From assembly GCF_001439785.1 (NCBI RefSeq), contig NZ_JYLI01000014.1, positions 1 to 64,000 of the forward strand: a stretch of 64,000 nt of DNA, read 5' to 3'. The position numbers were made by a program, and so were the translations under genes. The notes under the pieces are model-generated. The model was not told where the DNA came from. It did not search any database and saw only the letters and a program-made list of their open reading frames with translations. This stretch comes from Pseudomonas poae (GTDB lineage: Bacteria; Pseudomonadota; Gammaproteobacteria; Pseudomonadales; Pseudomonadaceae). The stretch's first letter is position 1. Every line of letters begins with the position of its first letter. Shown one piece after another: positions 1 through 8,882 of this stretch.

Positions 1-57
1 CAGACCAGGTTGAATTTATTGGGGCTGCCACGCTGCCGAAGGCGAAACCACGACGCC

Positions 58-213
58 GTTCACTTAAGCGCAGATTCTCTGTGGCGAGCGGGCTTGCCCC
101 GCGTTGGGCTGCGCAGCAGCCCCAAAACCAGGCGCTGAGCCGTATCAGGCAAACCGCGTTTTGCTGGATTGGGGGCGCTTCGCACCCCAACGCGGGGCAA
201 GCCCGCTCGCCAC
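58..213. repeat. REPIN-like element, copy A
   Basis: Two inverted copies of a REP half-site reading GTGGCGAGCGGGCTTGCCCC lie at 81-107 and 187-213. The spacer between them contains CAGCAGCCCCAAAACCAGGCGCTG. A short outer flank (58-80) is shared with two further copies at 36861-37016 and 38448-38606. An isolated third half-site follows at about 252-272. No gene is credible in 1-318; this repeat is all I see there. Confidence 0.8.
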
Positions 214-318
214 AATAAGCCCACACATTTTCCTTGACTGAACGGCATTAGGGCTTGCCCGCTCGCCACAGGAATGGGATTGGCTGAAATAGCTCACTTC
301 CACATCGGATCTGCCGGC

Positions 319-2055
319 TTACCGAAACATCTGCCACAACGACGCACCCACGCCGGTGATGCTCTCACCGGCTATCAACCCTGCCGCCGCCGTGATCGCA
401 AAGCGCTGCGTCACGCTCGGCCAGCGCAGGCTGACGAGCCAGGTGAGCACCGCGCCCAGCGCCATCATCAGTGACACCGAGGCCGGCAGCACAAATGCCA
501 GGCCCAGAGCGGCCGCACTCGGCAGGTAGCGCGCGCGATGGGCCGGCAAGGTGCTGTCCAGCACGCCCAGCAACACGCCGATCAGGCCCGCGATGCCAAT
601 GGCCCAGCGAATACTCGGCGACAATGAATCCAGGCCGAGGGTGAGGGTTTGCGCCACGGCTTTCCAGGTGGCCACGGCCGGTGCCGGCCACTCCTCGGTC
701 AGCAGCATGCCTTGCGGGTCGGGGATCAGCGCAAGGTAGGCGAACACCCCGACGATGCTGCCGACAAAAATCCCCAGGATCTGCGCAATCATCTGCTTGC
801 GTGGCGTCGCCCCAATCGCTTTGCCCACCTTGAAGTCGTTCATCAGGTCGGTGCACTGCCCGGCCGAACCGCCGGCGGTGTTGGCGCTCATCAGGTTGAT
901 CGGCACCTGCCCCGGCGCGACGATGCCGAAACTCAACTGGGACAATTGCCCGATGGCCCCGATCGGCGGAATGCCGGTGGCGCCCACTACCCGCGCCGCC
1001 ACGGCAGCCAGGCAGATCGCCAGAGGGATGGTCAGCAGGGCCATGCCCAGATTGATGCCGAACAGCAGCGCCTGCAGGCTCACCACAAGGATGATCGACA
1101 GCGCGAAACCCGCGGCCGGCCCAGGCTTGGGCAAGGTCCAGGGCGTGCCGCCGCCAGCTTTGGTCGAAGCGTGCAACGCCCACAGACGGATCGCCAGCGA
1201 AGCCAGGGTCGAGCACACCATCAGGCTCACCCCCGGCCACAGCAGCCATTCCACCAGCGCGGCGAACTGCGGGCCGCTGCTGCCTTCGGGCAGGCTCACC
1301 AGATGCTGCGCCAGCAGCCAAGGCCCCAGCCCGCCCCAGGCGAGCAGCGCACCGAGCAACAGCGTCAGGCCCACGCGCAGGCCGATGATGCCGCCAAAGC
1401 CGAGCAGCAACAGCGACGGGTCGGCGGTAAAGGTGAGACGTTCGAGCTGCGCGCTTGGCGACCAGCGCGGGAACGCCCACAGGAAAGTGTCCACCCACTT
1501 GACCAGCCCGGACAGCAACGCGGCGCCGAGCAACACTTGCAAGCGCGTCGCGGCTTCGCGGCCATGGTTGTAGATGTGCAACAACGTCTCCAGGGTGGCC
1601 ATGCCTTCGGGAAATTTCAGCGCCTTGTCATTGAGCAGCGAGGGCCGCAGGTACCAGGCGATCCAGATGCCGAGAAAACTCACCGAAAACACCCAGGCGA
1701 TCATCGGGATCGGGTCCAACTGGTGGCCGGTCAACAAGGTGTAGGCCGGGATCGGTGCCACCAGCCCGCCGGAAATGATCGACGCCGCCGCCGAAGCGAC
1801 GGTCTGGTTGATGTTGCTCTCGTGCAATGTCCACGGCAGTTGGGTGGTGGAGCGCCTGGCGAGGCCTTGCCAGATCGCGTAACCGACCAGCAAGGCGATG
1901 ATCGACATGTTGAATGACCAGCCGATCTTCAGGCCGGCGTAGACATTGGAGGGGGTCAACAGGATGCCGAGCACCACCCCGGTGATGACCGCACGCGGGC
2001 TGAGTTCACGTTCGACGGGGCCGTGCAGCGGGGATGTGGGCGGGGTTGAAGGCAT
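319..2055 (-). CDS. OPT family oligopeptide transporter
   Basis: A 578-residue polytopic inner-membrane protein of the OPT family (oligopeptide or metal-chelate uptake by proton symport). The N-terminal part carries the family pattern SPRAVITGVVLGILLTPSN followed by YAGLKIGWSFN. Strongly hydrophobic segments then alternate with short loops to the C terminus, about 14-16 in all. A Gly-rich loop (TAGGSAGQCTDLMNDFK) in the middle matches the conserved OPT region around the substrate path. The start at 2055 is preferred over an upstream in-frame codon because AAAGGA lies six bases before it. Substrate cannot be told from the sequence. It is not in an obvious operon. Confidence 0.88.
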   Translation of the reverse strand: MPSTPPTSPLHGPVERELSPRAVITGVVLGILLTPSNVYAGLKIGWSFNMSIIALLVGYAIWQGLARRSTTQLPWTLHESNINQTVASAAASIISGGLVAPIPAYTLLTGHQLDPIPMIAWVFSVSFLGIWIAWYLRPSLLNDKALKFPEGMATLETLLHIYNHGREAATRLQVLLGAALLSGLVKWVDTFLWAFPRWSPSAQLERLTFTADPSLLLLGFGGIIGLRVGLTLLLGALLAWGGLGPWLLAQHLVSLPEGSSGPQFAALVEWLLWPGVSLMVCSTLASLAIRLWALHASTKAGGGTPWTLPKPGPAAGFALSIILVVSLQALLFGINLGMALLTIPLAICLAAVAARVVGATGIPPIGAIGQLSQLSFGIVAPGQVPINLMSANTAGGSAGQCTDLMNDFKVGKAIGATPRKQMIAQILGIFVGSIVGVFAYLALIPDPQGMLLTEEWPAPAVATWKAVAQTLTLGLDSLSPSIRWAIGIAGLIGVLLGVLDSTLPAHRARYLPSAAALGLAFVLPASVSLMMALGAVLTWLVSLRWPSVTQRFAITAAAGLIAGESITGVGASLWQMFR

Positions 2056-2130
2056 GCGGATTCCTTTCGGCAAGGGCACAGGGCGACTTAACAAGTGAGC
2101 CCCGTAACCCCCGAAGGTTCATCCGCAGGC

Positions 2131-4188
2131 TCAGCCCAGACGGAACCGCGCGGTGTTGTCGCTCAAGGCGCGGCTGCCTCTGCTCAAGGTATCCGCCGCC
2201 TGGTTCACCGCCCGTGCGCCGTCGAGCAAGCGCCCGGCGGCCTGGTCCACCTGCTGGATATTGCCGCTCACTTCATCCGCGGTGGTGGCTTGTTCTTCCA
2301 CCGCGGCCGCAATCTGCGCCAGGGTGTCGGTGACGTTCTGCACGGCACCTGCAATCTCGCCCAGGCGCGCGCCCAGGCCGGTAACCGACTCAGCGTCGGT
2401 GAGTGCCTGCTCGCAGGCGGCGCCCATCAGGCTGACGGCTTGGCTGACCGTGGCGCGCAGGCTGTCCACCGTGCTCGCGATTTGCGCGGTGGAGGCCTGG
2501 GTGCGTTGCGACAGGCTGCGCACTTCGTCGGCCACCACGGCAAAGCCCCTGCCCTGCTCGCCCGCGCGGGCGGCTTCGATGGCGGCGTTGAGCGCCAGCA
2601 GATTGGTCTGTTCGGCGATGCCACGAATGGTATCGACCACCGACTGAATCTGCTGGCCCTGCTGGCTCACCTGTTCCAGCGCGTTGGCGGTGTCGGTGAG
2701 ACGCTGGTTGAGCTGCTGAATGCTGGCCGTTGTGCGCTGGCTGTCGCGGCTGCTGTCTTCGGCAATGCGCCGGGTGTGCTGGGCACTGCCGGACGCCTGT
2801 TCGCAGCTTCTGGCCACGCCCATCGAGGTGGCCGCCAGCTGGGTGGCGGCGGCGGCGATCTGGCTGATCTGGTGCTGCTGGTCTTCAACCTCGTTGAGGG
2901 TGCTGCCCGACTGGGTATTGAGGGTGAGCACGGCCGAACCGAGCTGCTCAGTCTCGTGGTTGACCCCGAGCAGGCTGGTGCGCAACTGCGCCACGGCAAC
3001 GTTGAGCGCAGCGCTGATGGCGGCCAGTTCGTCACGGCCTTGCACCGACACTTCCACGCACAGGTTGCCGTCGCGCAACGACTCGGCCAGCGTGGTGATG
3101 CCGCTGGCACTGCGTTGAATCGCGGCCTGCAGGCACATGAACAGGTACAGCGCCGCCAGGGCCAGCAGGCTGAACGTGGCTGCCACCGGCACGAATTGCT
3201 CCAGGGAGCGGGCGTGGTAATAGCTCAGGCGTGCGTCCAGCGAGTTGAGCGACTGGTTGCGCAGCGCCCCCAGGCTGCCAAGCATGGCGTCAACGCTGCG
3301 GTCGAAGGCGGCGCTGTCGAGCTTGATGGTGCCGCCGAACACGCCGTCGTCGAGGATCTTGAGCTCACTGTCGAGCAGTTGCAGGCTGTTGTCGTACTGC
3401 GCGCTCCAGGATTCCAGGCCCGGATACGGCTTGGCCTTGAGCGAGGCGGCGGCCTTGATCAACTGATCCCGCGCGTCGCCGATGCGGCTACGCAGGTCGC
3501 GCATCTGCAAGCGGCTTTGCAGGGTGAACTGCCCGGATGCGATGGACGACTGACCCACGCTGGCCATGCGCCCCACTCGTTCGATCAGGTCCGGCGTCTG
3601 CTGGGTGGAAATCTGCATCAGCAGGTAGGTTTCCAGCCACGGGTCGAGAATCAGGCCGGTGTCGAGGGCGATTTGCTCGCGCAGGCCCTGCATCGCGGTC
3701 AGCGCCGAGGTGAAGCGGTCGTAGCCGTCCGGCCACCAGCCGACGGTGCGCAGCGATTGCGTGTCCATGCCCTTGACCGTCGCCTGCAACGCCGTAAAAC
3801 GGGCCAGGGTTTCGGCGCTGGCCTGCTGGGCAGCGAGCGTGTCGCCCAGGGCTTGCAGGCTTTGCTGGATCATGGGGTTCAAGGCGTCGACCTTGTCCAT
3901 CGCCGCCTTGGCCGCGGGCGTCGGTTCGCGCAGCAGGTCCACTGCCTTCCATCGCGCGGCGAGGTTACGCTGGGCGGTGAGCTGGCTGTCGAGGGAGTCC
4001 ATGGCCAACAGTTGCTGAACGCCGGACTTTTCGCTGGAGATGACCGCACTTTTCTCGCGATAGTCCGCCGCGATCATCCACAGGCTGCCGACCAGCGGCA
4101 GCATGAACAGGAGGAACAGAATCTGGAACTTGCGCGCGAAACCGAAGCGCCCGAGCAGGCGCATACCGGGTGATAACAGACTGTGCAT
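2131..4188 (-). CDS. Methyl-accepting chemotaxis protein
   Basis: A 685-residue transmembrane chemoreceptor. It has an N-terminal membrane segment (about residues 18-38), a long helical periplasmic sensor region of about 270 residues, and a second membrane segment (about 300-325). A HAMP linker and a cytoplasmic signalling domain follow. The signalling tip EQTNLLALNAAIEAARAGE, followed by GRGFAVVADEVRSLSQRT, is the CheA/CheW-binding hairpin, near residues 525-565. There is no C-terminal CheR-tethering pentapeptide; the protein ends DNTARFRLG. The start at 4188 has AGGAG nine bases upstream. The ligand is unknown; the sensor domain is not one I recognise by motif. Confidence 0.92.
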   Translation of the reverse strand: MHSLLSPGMRLLGRFGFARKFQILFLLFMLPLVGSLWMIAADYREKSAVISSEKSGVQQLLAMDSLDSQLTAQRNLAARWKAVDLLREPTPAAKAAMDKVDALNPMIQQSLQALGDTLAAQQASAETLARFTALQATVKGMDTQSLRTVGWWPDGYDRFTSALTAMQGLREQIALDTGLILDPWLETYLLMQISTQQTPDLIERVGRMASVGQSSIASGQFTLQSRLQMRDLRSRIGDARDQLIKAAASLKAKPYPGLESWSAQYDNSLQLLDSELKILDDGVFGGTIKLDSAAFDRSVDAMLGSLGALRNQSLNSLDARLSYYHARSLEQFVPVAATFSLLALAALYLFMCLQAAIQRSASGITTLAESLRDGNLCVEVSVQGRDELAAISAALNVAVAQLRTSLLGVNHETEQLGSAVLTLNTQSGSTLNEVEDQQHQISQIAAAATQLAATSMGVARSCEQASGSAQHTRRIAEDSSRDSQRTTASIQQLNQRLTDTANALEQVSQQGQQIQSVVDTIRGIAEQTNLLALNAAIEAARAGEQGRGFAVVADEVRSLSQRTQASTAQIASTVDSLRATVSQAVSLMGAACEQALTDAESVTGLGARLGEIAGAVQNVTDTLAQIAAAVEEQATTADEVSGNIQQVDQAAGRLLDGARAVNQAADTLSRGSRALSDNTARFRLG

Positions 4189-4455
4189 TGCCGACAACTC
4201 CTGGAACAACCCACACCGTGCACGGCGAGGCGAAGCCTTGAAACGACTAACGGCAAAATGCCATGTCATTGATTAGCCTGGCACAAGCAAGATATGGGCC
4301 GTTGGCTACAGGCCCGTAATTGGCGATGCGGCGAGACGCTGTGCAGTGGGCGGTGCGTAAAAATGGGGCAAAAGCACTCAGTGTGTGGCGCAAACTGTAA
4401 CCGGGCACCCAATCGGTGCAGTGCCCTGTAGAGATCCGCTCTTAGTGGCCAGGTA

Positions 4456-5151
4456 TTACTCCAGCAAAGCGGTGATCCAGCCAACCTGCCGCTGGAGTCC
4501 TCGCAGCCGATCTTCAGGCCCCCCTTGCAACGCTCGTTCGAAGCCTGCCAGGGTACGCTGCTTCAGGCGCAACAGGCGCTGCCACTTGGCAAAAAACACC
4601 GGGCTGCGCACCTGCAGGTTCAGCGGGCCGAAGTACAGTTGCTCGGGCGTATAAGTAAACGGCCCGGTGCGTTCGGCCACGATGATTTCGTAGTAGAAAC
4701 GGTTCTCGTGTAACAGCTCCTCATGAAGAATGCGGTAGCCGTTGTCCATCAGCCACTGACGCAGCGGTTGCTCACCGCCGTTGGGCTGCAGGATCAGGCG
4801 TTCCTGGCCGGACAGACGCGCCTTGCCAGCCTCAAGAATGTCGCGAATCGTCTCCCCGCCCATGCCGCACACGCTGATGGCGGTTATCCCGTCGTCTGGT
4901 TCGATAGCCGCCAACCCGCTGGCCAGGCGCACCCTGATCAGGTGCTGCAGACCATTCTCACGCACGCTGCGCGTGGCCGCCCGAAACGGCGTCTCGGCCA
5001 CCTCCCCCGCCACCGCCGCCGTGATCACCCCGCGGCGCACCAGCGCCACCGGCAGGTAACCGTGATCGGAACCGATATCCGCCAGGCGCGCCCCGGCCGG
5101 AACCTGCGCCGCCACGCGCTCAAGGCGTCGGGATAATGTGTGTTCGTTCAA
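4456..5151 (-). CDS. trmK: tRNA (adenine(22)-N(1))-methyltransferase TrmK
   Basis: SAM-dependent methyltransferase of the TrmK/YqfN family (COG2384), which makes m1A22 in tRNA. The SAM site reads RLADIGSDHGYLPVAL near the N terminus, followed by the family block ISVCGMGGETIRDILEAG and LILQPNGGEQPLRQWL. The C-terminal region is helical, as in the family. No ATG exists near the 5' end. A TTG at 5151 is preceded by AAGGA at seven bases and gives MNEHTLSRRLERVA, the usual family N terminus (231 residues); an upstream TTG at 5184 has no such site. It is divergent from the DUF2986 gene. Confidence 0.87.
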   Translation of the reverse strand: MNEHTLSRRLERVAAQVPAGARLADIGSDHGYLPVALVRRGVITAAVAGEVAETPFRAATRSVRENGLQHLIRVRLASGLAAIEPDDGITAISVCGMGGETIRDILEAGKARLSGQERLILQPNGGEQPLRQWLMDNGYRILHEELLHENRFYYEIIVAERTGPFTYTPEQLYFGPLNLQVRSPVFFAKWQRLLRLKQRTLAGFERALQGGPEDRLRGLQRQVGWITALLE

Positions 5152-5364
5152 CTGTGGATCCTTCGAATCATGAATCGCCAGCAACGGCGCGTTTGGCCCC
5201 TGCGGTTTTTTGACTGGCAGGCGCAGCCATTGGCCGCACCGTCAGCTCGACGCTCAGCGTCGCCATCAATTTCTGGACAGTCTCATAGCGCCTTCATCAG
5301 CACTGCCGTCAGCGGTCACGCCAACTGCTATCATCCGCGCCTGCACACATCCGGGCTGGAAACC

Positions 5365-5526
5365 ATGAACCGTCAAAAGAAACTGCAGCAACTCTTCAAG
5401 GCCAAGGCCAAGAAAGCCAACGCGAAATTGGCGCCCAAAAGCAAAGACAAATACATCAGCAAGGCCGAGCGGGAAAGGCTGGCGAACGAAGCGGCTCAAA
5501 CACCCGACGCTTCCCCACAGAGCTGA
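5365..5526 (+). CDS. DUF2986 family small basic protein
   Basis: A 53-residue, very lysine-rich soluble protein beginning MNRQKKLQQLFKAKAKKANA. It matches the short DUF2986 family of gamma-proteobacteria, of unknown function. The start at 5365 was chosen because the family begins at MNRQKK and the longer upstream frame has Pro/Arg-rich non-coding character overlapping the trmK promoter region. The ribosome-binding site is weak (GGA before the ATG). The stop abuts the convergent YeeE/YedE gene (one base apart). Confidence 0.75.
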   Translation: MNRQKKLQQLFKAKAKKANAKLAPKSKDKYISKAERERLANEAAQTPDASPQS

Positions 5527-5527
5527 C

Positions 5528-6739
5528 TCAGCAACCGTTCAACGCCACCTGCGGTCTTTCACCTGCGAAGAAAAACGGCCGCAGGCGCACACCGACGCCG
5601 TTGCCGATAAACGCCGCCACCAGCCACACCCAGCCATGCAGGCTGCCTGAGGCGATGCCACTGAAGTACGCGCCGATGTTGCAACCGTAGGCCAGGCGCG
5701 AGCCGTAGCCGAGCAGCAGCCCGCCGATCACTGCGGCTATCAGCGAACGCGTGGGGATTTTCAGGCTGGGGGCGAAACGTCCGGCCAGGCCTGCGGCCAG
5801 CAGCGCGCCGAGGACAATGCCGATGTCCATCACGCTGGTGATGTCTTCCCACACTGGCGCGGCCAGGGCCTTGGCATTGCCCGGCATCTGCCAGAACGCC
5901 CAGCTGGACACGTCCACACCCAGCCCGCTCGCCACCTTGGCGCCCCACAGCGCGAACGCCGAGGTGATGCCCCAGGGTCGGCCGGCCAGGGCCAGGGTCG
6001 CGTAGTTGAGCAGCGCCAGGCCAATCGCTCCCCACACCAGCGGCCACGGCCCGCGCAGAAAGCGGCGCAGCCCCTGGTGCTCGCTGGTCACACCTTTTTC
6101 AAGCTGGCCGTGGCGGGCTTTTTCCAGGCGCACAGTCAGCAACGCAATGGCCGCAAACACCCCCAGGCTCAGGACCAATGCCGGGACCACGCCAAAATGC
6201 TTGACGATGGACACCGCCGGCAACGCCGGCAGCGCAAACCACCAATCCACATGGTGCGTGGCGATCAGCGAACCGCAGATAAAGAACAGCAGCGTCACCA
6301 GCATGCGCGCATTGCCGCCGCCCACGGTGAACAAGGTGCCTGATGCACAGCCGCCCCCCAGTTGCATGCCGATGCCGAAGATAAAAGCGCCAAACACCAC
6401 CGACACCCCAGCCGGCGCCACCAGTCCCACCACTGGCTCGCCGAACAGCGTGCCCGCCCCCAGGGCCGGGAAAAACAGCAGCACCGCCACCGCGAGCATC
6501 ACCATCTGCGCGCGCAGTCCGGCACCGCGCCGGTCCTTGATGAACACGCGCCAGGCTGAGGTGAAACCGAAGGCGGCGTGGTAGAGGGTCAGGCCCAGGG
6601 CGGCGCCGACCACCAGCAACAGCACCTGGCGCGCGCCAACCGTGTTTTGCAGGAACAGCGCGCCGGCGATCAGCAGGATAAAGGCCAGCAACGGCGCCAC
6701 GGGCTTGCGCGTGGGCGTGAGAGAAAGGGAGGTGCTCAT
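5528..6739 (-). CDS. YeeE/YedE family sulfur-compound transporter
   Basis: A 403-residue membrane protein with two YeeE/YedE-type halves fused in one chain. Each half carries the conserved Cys-Gly signature: LGGGCASGTLFTVGGG around Cys131 and LAYGCNIGAYFSGIASG around Cys353. In characterised members (TsuA) such cysteines pass thiosulfate across the inner membrane. About nine to eleven hydrophobic segments are visible. The start at 6739 is preferred over an ATG 18 bases upstream because GAGAT precedes it. No sulfurtransferase (TusA/YeeD) gene is adjacent, so the substrate remains an inference. Confidence 0.85.
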   Translation of the reverse strand: MSTSLSLTPTRKPVAPLLAFILLIAGALFLQNTVGARQVLLLVVGAALGLTLYHAAFGFTSAWRVFIKDRRGAGLRAQMVMLAVAVLLFFPALGAGTLFGEPVVGLVAPAGVSVVFGAFIFGIGMQLGGGCASGTLFTVGGGNARMLVTLLFFICGSLIATHHVDWWFALPALPAVSIVKHFGVVPALVLSLGVFAAIALLTVRLEKARHGQLEKGVTSEHQGLRRFLRGPWPLVWGAIGLALLNYATLALAGRPWGITSAFALWGAKVASGLGVDVSSWAFWQMPGNAKALAAPVWEDITSVMDIGIVLGALLAAGLAGRFAPSLKIPTRSLIAAVIGGLLLGYGSRLAYGCNIGAYFSGIASGSLHGWVWLVAAFIGNGVGVRLRPFFFAGERPQVALNGC

Positions 6740-6828
6740 GGGGATCTCGTTTGGCATTGATTGCAGGACGGCAAGTATGCCGTTTTTCGTAGCAGCCGGC
6801 TCACTCGCTCCTACAGTGGGGCGGTCGA

Positions 6829-7623
6829 TCAGCCACGGCCTATCGAACCGCTCACCGGCAGGTTACCCAACAACTTCAGCCCGGTGGTTTTCACGAAGCT
6901 GTCGTAATCCATCGGCCGTTGAATGCGGGTTTCCGTATTGGGCAGCACATAGGCCCAGGCACGTTTGGAAGAGGCGTCGTACACCAGTTTGAACAGCCGC
7001 GTCGGCACCCACACCTTATTGCGGCCAATGGTGGCGTAGCCCGCGTCGAACAATGGCCCGGTGAACACGAACACATCGCCGCCCGCGCGTGCGGCGAACT
7101 TGCGCACGTCGGACTCGACTTTGCTCCAGATCTTGCGATTGTTGGTGGGGTCTTGCGGCACCATGTTCGATAGCGCGAACGACTGCGCCATGGCATGCGC
7201 GTTTGGCGCGTCGGCGGCCGGGGACTGGTGGCCACGGTCCACCGCTGGGTGCTGGGCATGGTAGTCGCTCAGTTCCGCACGACCGTCTTTGGGGATGCGC
7301 GGGTCGGCGTAGAACTGGTTGGTACGCTCTTCGCCTTTCGCATCTTTCAACAACGCGGCGTTGAGGCGTTCGACCACCACCAGCGGCGTCTTGCTGGTTT
7401 GCGAGTAGAGCACGGCAAAGTTGTCGGAACACAGCGCCAGCGGTTTCAGGCTGGCGGGTACGGTGGCGGTGTTGATCGGTGCGGCGGGGAACAGATCGGC
7501 GCAGCTGTCAAAGGACAGGCGCTTCTCGTCGTTCGAGTAGAGGGCTGACAGGTTGCGGGCCTGGGTGACAGGCGCGAGAAAAACCAGGGCAGAGAGGGCG
7601 ACGGCAATAATACGTAAGTGCAT
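6829..7623 (-). CDS. Secreted DNA/RNA non-specific endonuclease (DRGH family)
   Basis: A 264-residue beta-beta-alpha-Me nuclease of the NucA/EndA/Serratia type that degrades DNA and RNA. Residues 1-22 form a signal peptide ending TQA, so the enzyme is periplasmic or secreted. The catalytic DRGH motif is at residues 129-132. It is followed by SNMVPQ (Asn153) and an Asn162/Glu170 pair at the spacing of the metal-binding Asn and Glu of NucA. Two cysteines (41, 65) could form a disulfide. The role is probably nucleic-acid scavenging or defence against extracellular DNA. No inhibitor gene is adjacent, as expected for an exported enzyme. Confidence 0.88.
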   Translation of the reverse strand: MHLRIIAVALSALVFLAPVTQARNLSALYSNDEKRLSFDSCADLFPAAPINTATVPASLKPLALCSDNFAVLYSQTSKTPLVVVERLNAALLKDAKGEERTNQFYADPRIPKDGRAELSDYHAQHPAVDRGHQSPAADAPNAHAMAQSFALSNMVPQDPTNNRKIWSKVESDVRKFAARAGGDVFVFTGPLFDAGYATIGRNKVWVPTRLFKLVYDASSKRAWAYVLPNTETRIQRPMDYDSFVKTTGLKLLGNLPVSGSIGRG

Positions 7624-7718
7624 GTTTCATATCTTGAAAGTGGGGGCCTGTTGACCGCCCTTTTTCACTTTAGTGCCTGCCCGGTCTGATCAGTTAACGA
7701 CGGCAAATCCCGGGCGAA

Positions 7719-7745
7719 AAAAAGCCTGCATCGCTGCAGGCTTTT
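7719..7745 (-). terminator. Terminator of tRNA-Asn
   Basis: The hairpin AAGCCTGCA / TGCAGGCTT with a four-base loop is flanked by A-runs on the left. On the minus strand it is a GC stem followed by TTTTTTT, directly downstream of the tRNA. Confidence 0.85.
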
Positions 7746-7752
7746 CTTTATC

Positions 7753-7828
7753 TGGCTCCACGACCTGGACTCGAACCAGGGACCCAATGATTAACAGTCA
7801 TTTGCTCTACCAACTGAGCTATCGCGGA
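7753..7828 (-). tRNA. tRNA-Asn (anticodon GTT)
   Basis: A 76-nt tRNA read on the minus strand. The acceptor stem is TCCGCGA/TCGTGGA with an encoded CCA end. The D-arm reads TAGCTCAGTTGGTAGAGCA, the anticodon loop CTGTTAA gives GTT, and the T-loop is GTTCGAGTC. All four helices pair. No integrase or duplicated 3' end is nearby, so it is not being used as an attachment site here. Confidence 0.98.
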
Positions 7829-7861
7829 ATGCGCCGTATGTTACTGATTAAAAAGAAGAAG

Positions 7862-8785
7862 TCAACCCTGCCCTGCTGACTGCCAGGTTTGCAGCGAGTG
7901 GCCTTTACAAAGCTGCTGTTCCTCGGCCAGATCCAGCCAGGCCCGCGCCGCCGGCGGCAGGTGTGCGCTGGTGCGCCAGGCCAGGGCGATGTGCCAGTCC
8001 GTGAGCGGTTCGTCGAGGTGGACCAGGGCAATGCCGGCGTGCTGGTGCTTGCGCGCGAGCATGCGTGGAAGGAAGGCAACACCGAGCCCGGCCGCTACCA
8101 GGTCAACGATGAAGTCGATCTGGCCGCTGCGCGCGGTGACCTTGGGTGTCACGCCTTTGTGCTCGCAGGCAGCGAGGATCTTGGCGTTCAGCGCGAAACC
8201 GGCTTCAAAGAGGATGAACGGTGAGTCGGCCAGATCCGTGAAATCGAGGCGCTGGCGCAGCGCCAGGGGGTGGCCGACCGGCAAGACGGCGATCAGGGGT
8301 TCATTGCGCACCGGCTGATAGTCGAAGCCTTCATCCACGGGCAACAGCAGGGCCGCGAGGTCGACTTCACCGGCCTGCAGGCATTCGCGCAGCTTTTTGC
8401 TGCCGTATTCGGTCAGCTCAATCTCGATGTCCGGGTAGCGACTGCGGTAAATCGCGAACATGCTCGCAAACAGCAGGCCGCAGCCCACCGGCGGCAAGCC
8501 GATACGCAATAGGCCGCGCTTGAGGCCGCGCAGGTCGTGAATCTCGGCCACGAGGTTGGCGTGCTCGGCGAGCAGCACCAGCGCGTGACGGTAGGTCATT
8601 TCGCCGGCGGCGGTGAGTTCGTTCCTGTGACCGAGCCTGTTGAGCAGCGGCATGCCCAACTCCTCTTCCAGGGTCCTGACCGCCTTGCTCACCGTGGACT
8701 GGGTAAGGGACACCACCTCGGCCGCCTGGGAGAACCCTCCCTGGCGCACCACTTCAACAAAAGCCCGCAGTGTGCGCAGGTTCAT
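7862..8785 (-). CDS. LysR-family regulator divergent from L-lactate dehydrogenase
   Basis: A 307-residue LysR-type regulator. The N-terminal winged HTH is MNLRTLRAFVEVVRQGGFSQ, continuing AAEVVSLTQSTVSKAVRTLEEELG. A two-lobe LysR substrate-binding domain follows from about residue 90. The start at 8785 (second ATG) has AAGGA six bases upstream; the ATG at 8791 directly abuts that site. It is divergent from the lactate dehydrogenase gene across a 97-bp spacer holding a perfect dyad, which suggests it controls that gene and itself. The effector is not known; a hydroxy acid is a guess from context. Confidence 0.9.
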   Translation of the reverse strand: MNLRTLRAFVEVVRQGGFSQAAEVVSLTQSTVSKAVRTLEEELGMPLLNRLGHRNELTAAGEMTYRHALVLLAEHANLVAEIHDLRGLKRGLLRIGLPPVGCGLLFASMFAIYRSRYPDIEIELTEYGSKKLRECLQAGEVDLAALLLPVDEGFDYQPVRNEPLIAVLPVGHPLALRQRLDFTDLADSPFILFEAGFALNAKILAACEHKGVTPKVTARSGQIDFIVDLVAAGLGVAFLPRMLARKHQHAGIALVHLDEPLTDWHIALAWRTSAHLPPAARAWLDLAEEQQLCKGHSLQTWQSAGQG

Positions 8786-8813
8786 CAGCATTCCTTTTGC
8801 GACTTGGATGTAG

Positions 8814-8834
8814 TGATAAAAGTTGTTTTTATCA
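8814..8834. promoter_or_regulatory. Dyad in divergent spacer, candidate LysR operator
   Basis: TGATAAA-N7-TTTATCA is a perfect 7-bp dyad centred at 8824, midway between the two divergent start codons. The half-sites are AT-rich like many LysR boxes, though the exact T-N11-A form is not met. Confidence 0.5.
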
Positions 8835-8882
8835 TGCCAGATCTTTGCCTATGGTTATCTCATCCTGCCGGAGACATTGCCC

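Noticed and set aside
60..269. Minus-strand open frame of 69 residues at the window start
   Set aside because: It lies entirely in the REPIN element, whose sequence recurs at 36.9 and 38.5 kb; the frame follows from the repeat, not from coding selection.
2095..4173. Long plus-strand open frame (692 codons) opposite the chemoreceptor
   Set aside because: High-GC antisense shadow; the minus strand encodes a clear chemoreceptor and the plus translation has no recognisable domain.
7753..7828. tRNA-Asn as an integration site for a genomic island
   Set aside because: No integrase, no repeated tRNA 3' end, and the neighbours on both sides are ordinary chromosomal genes.
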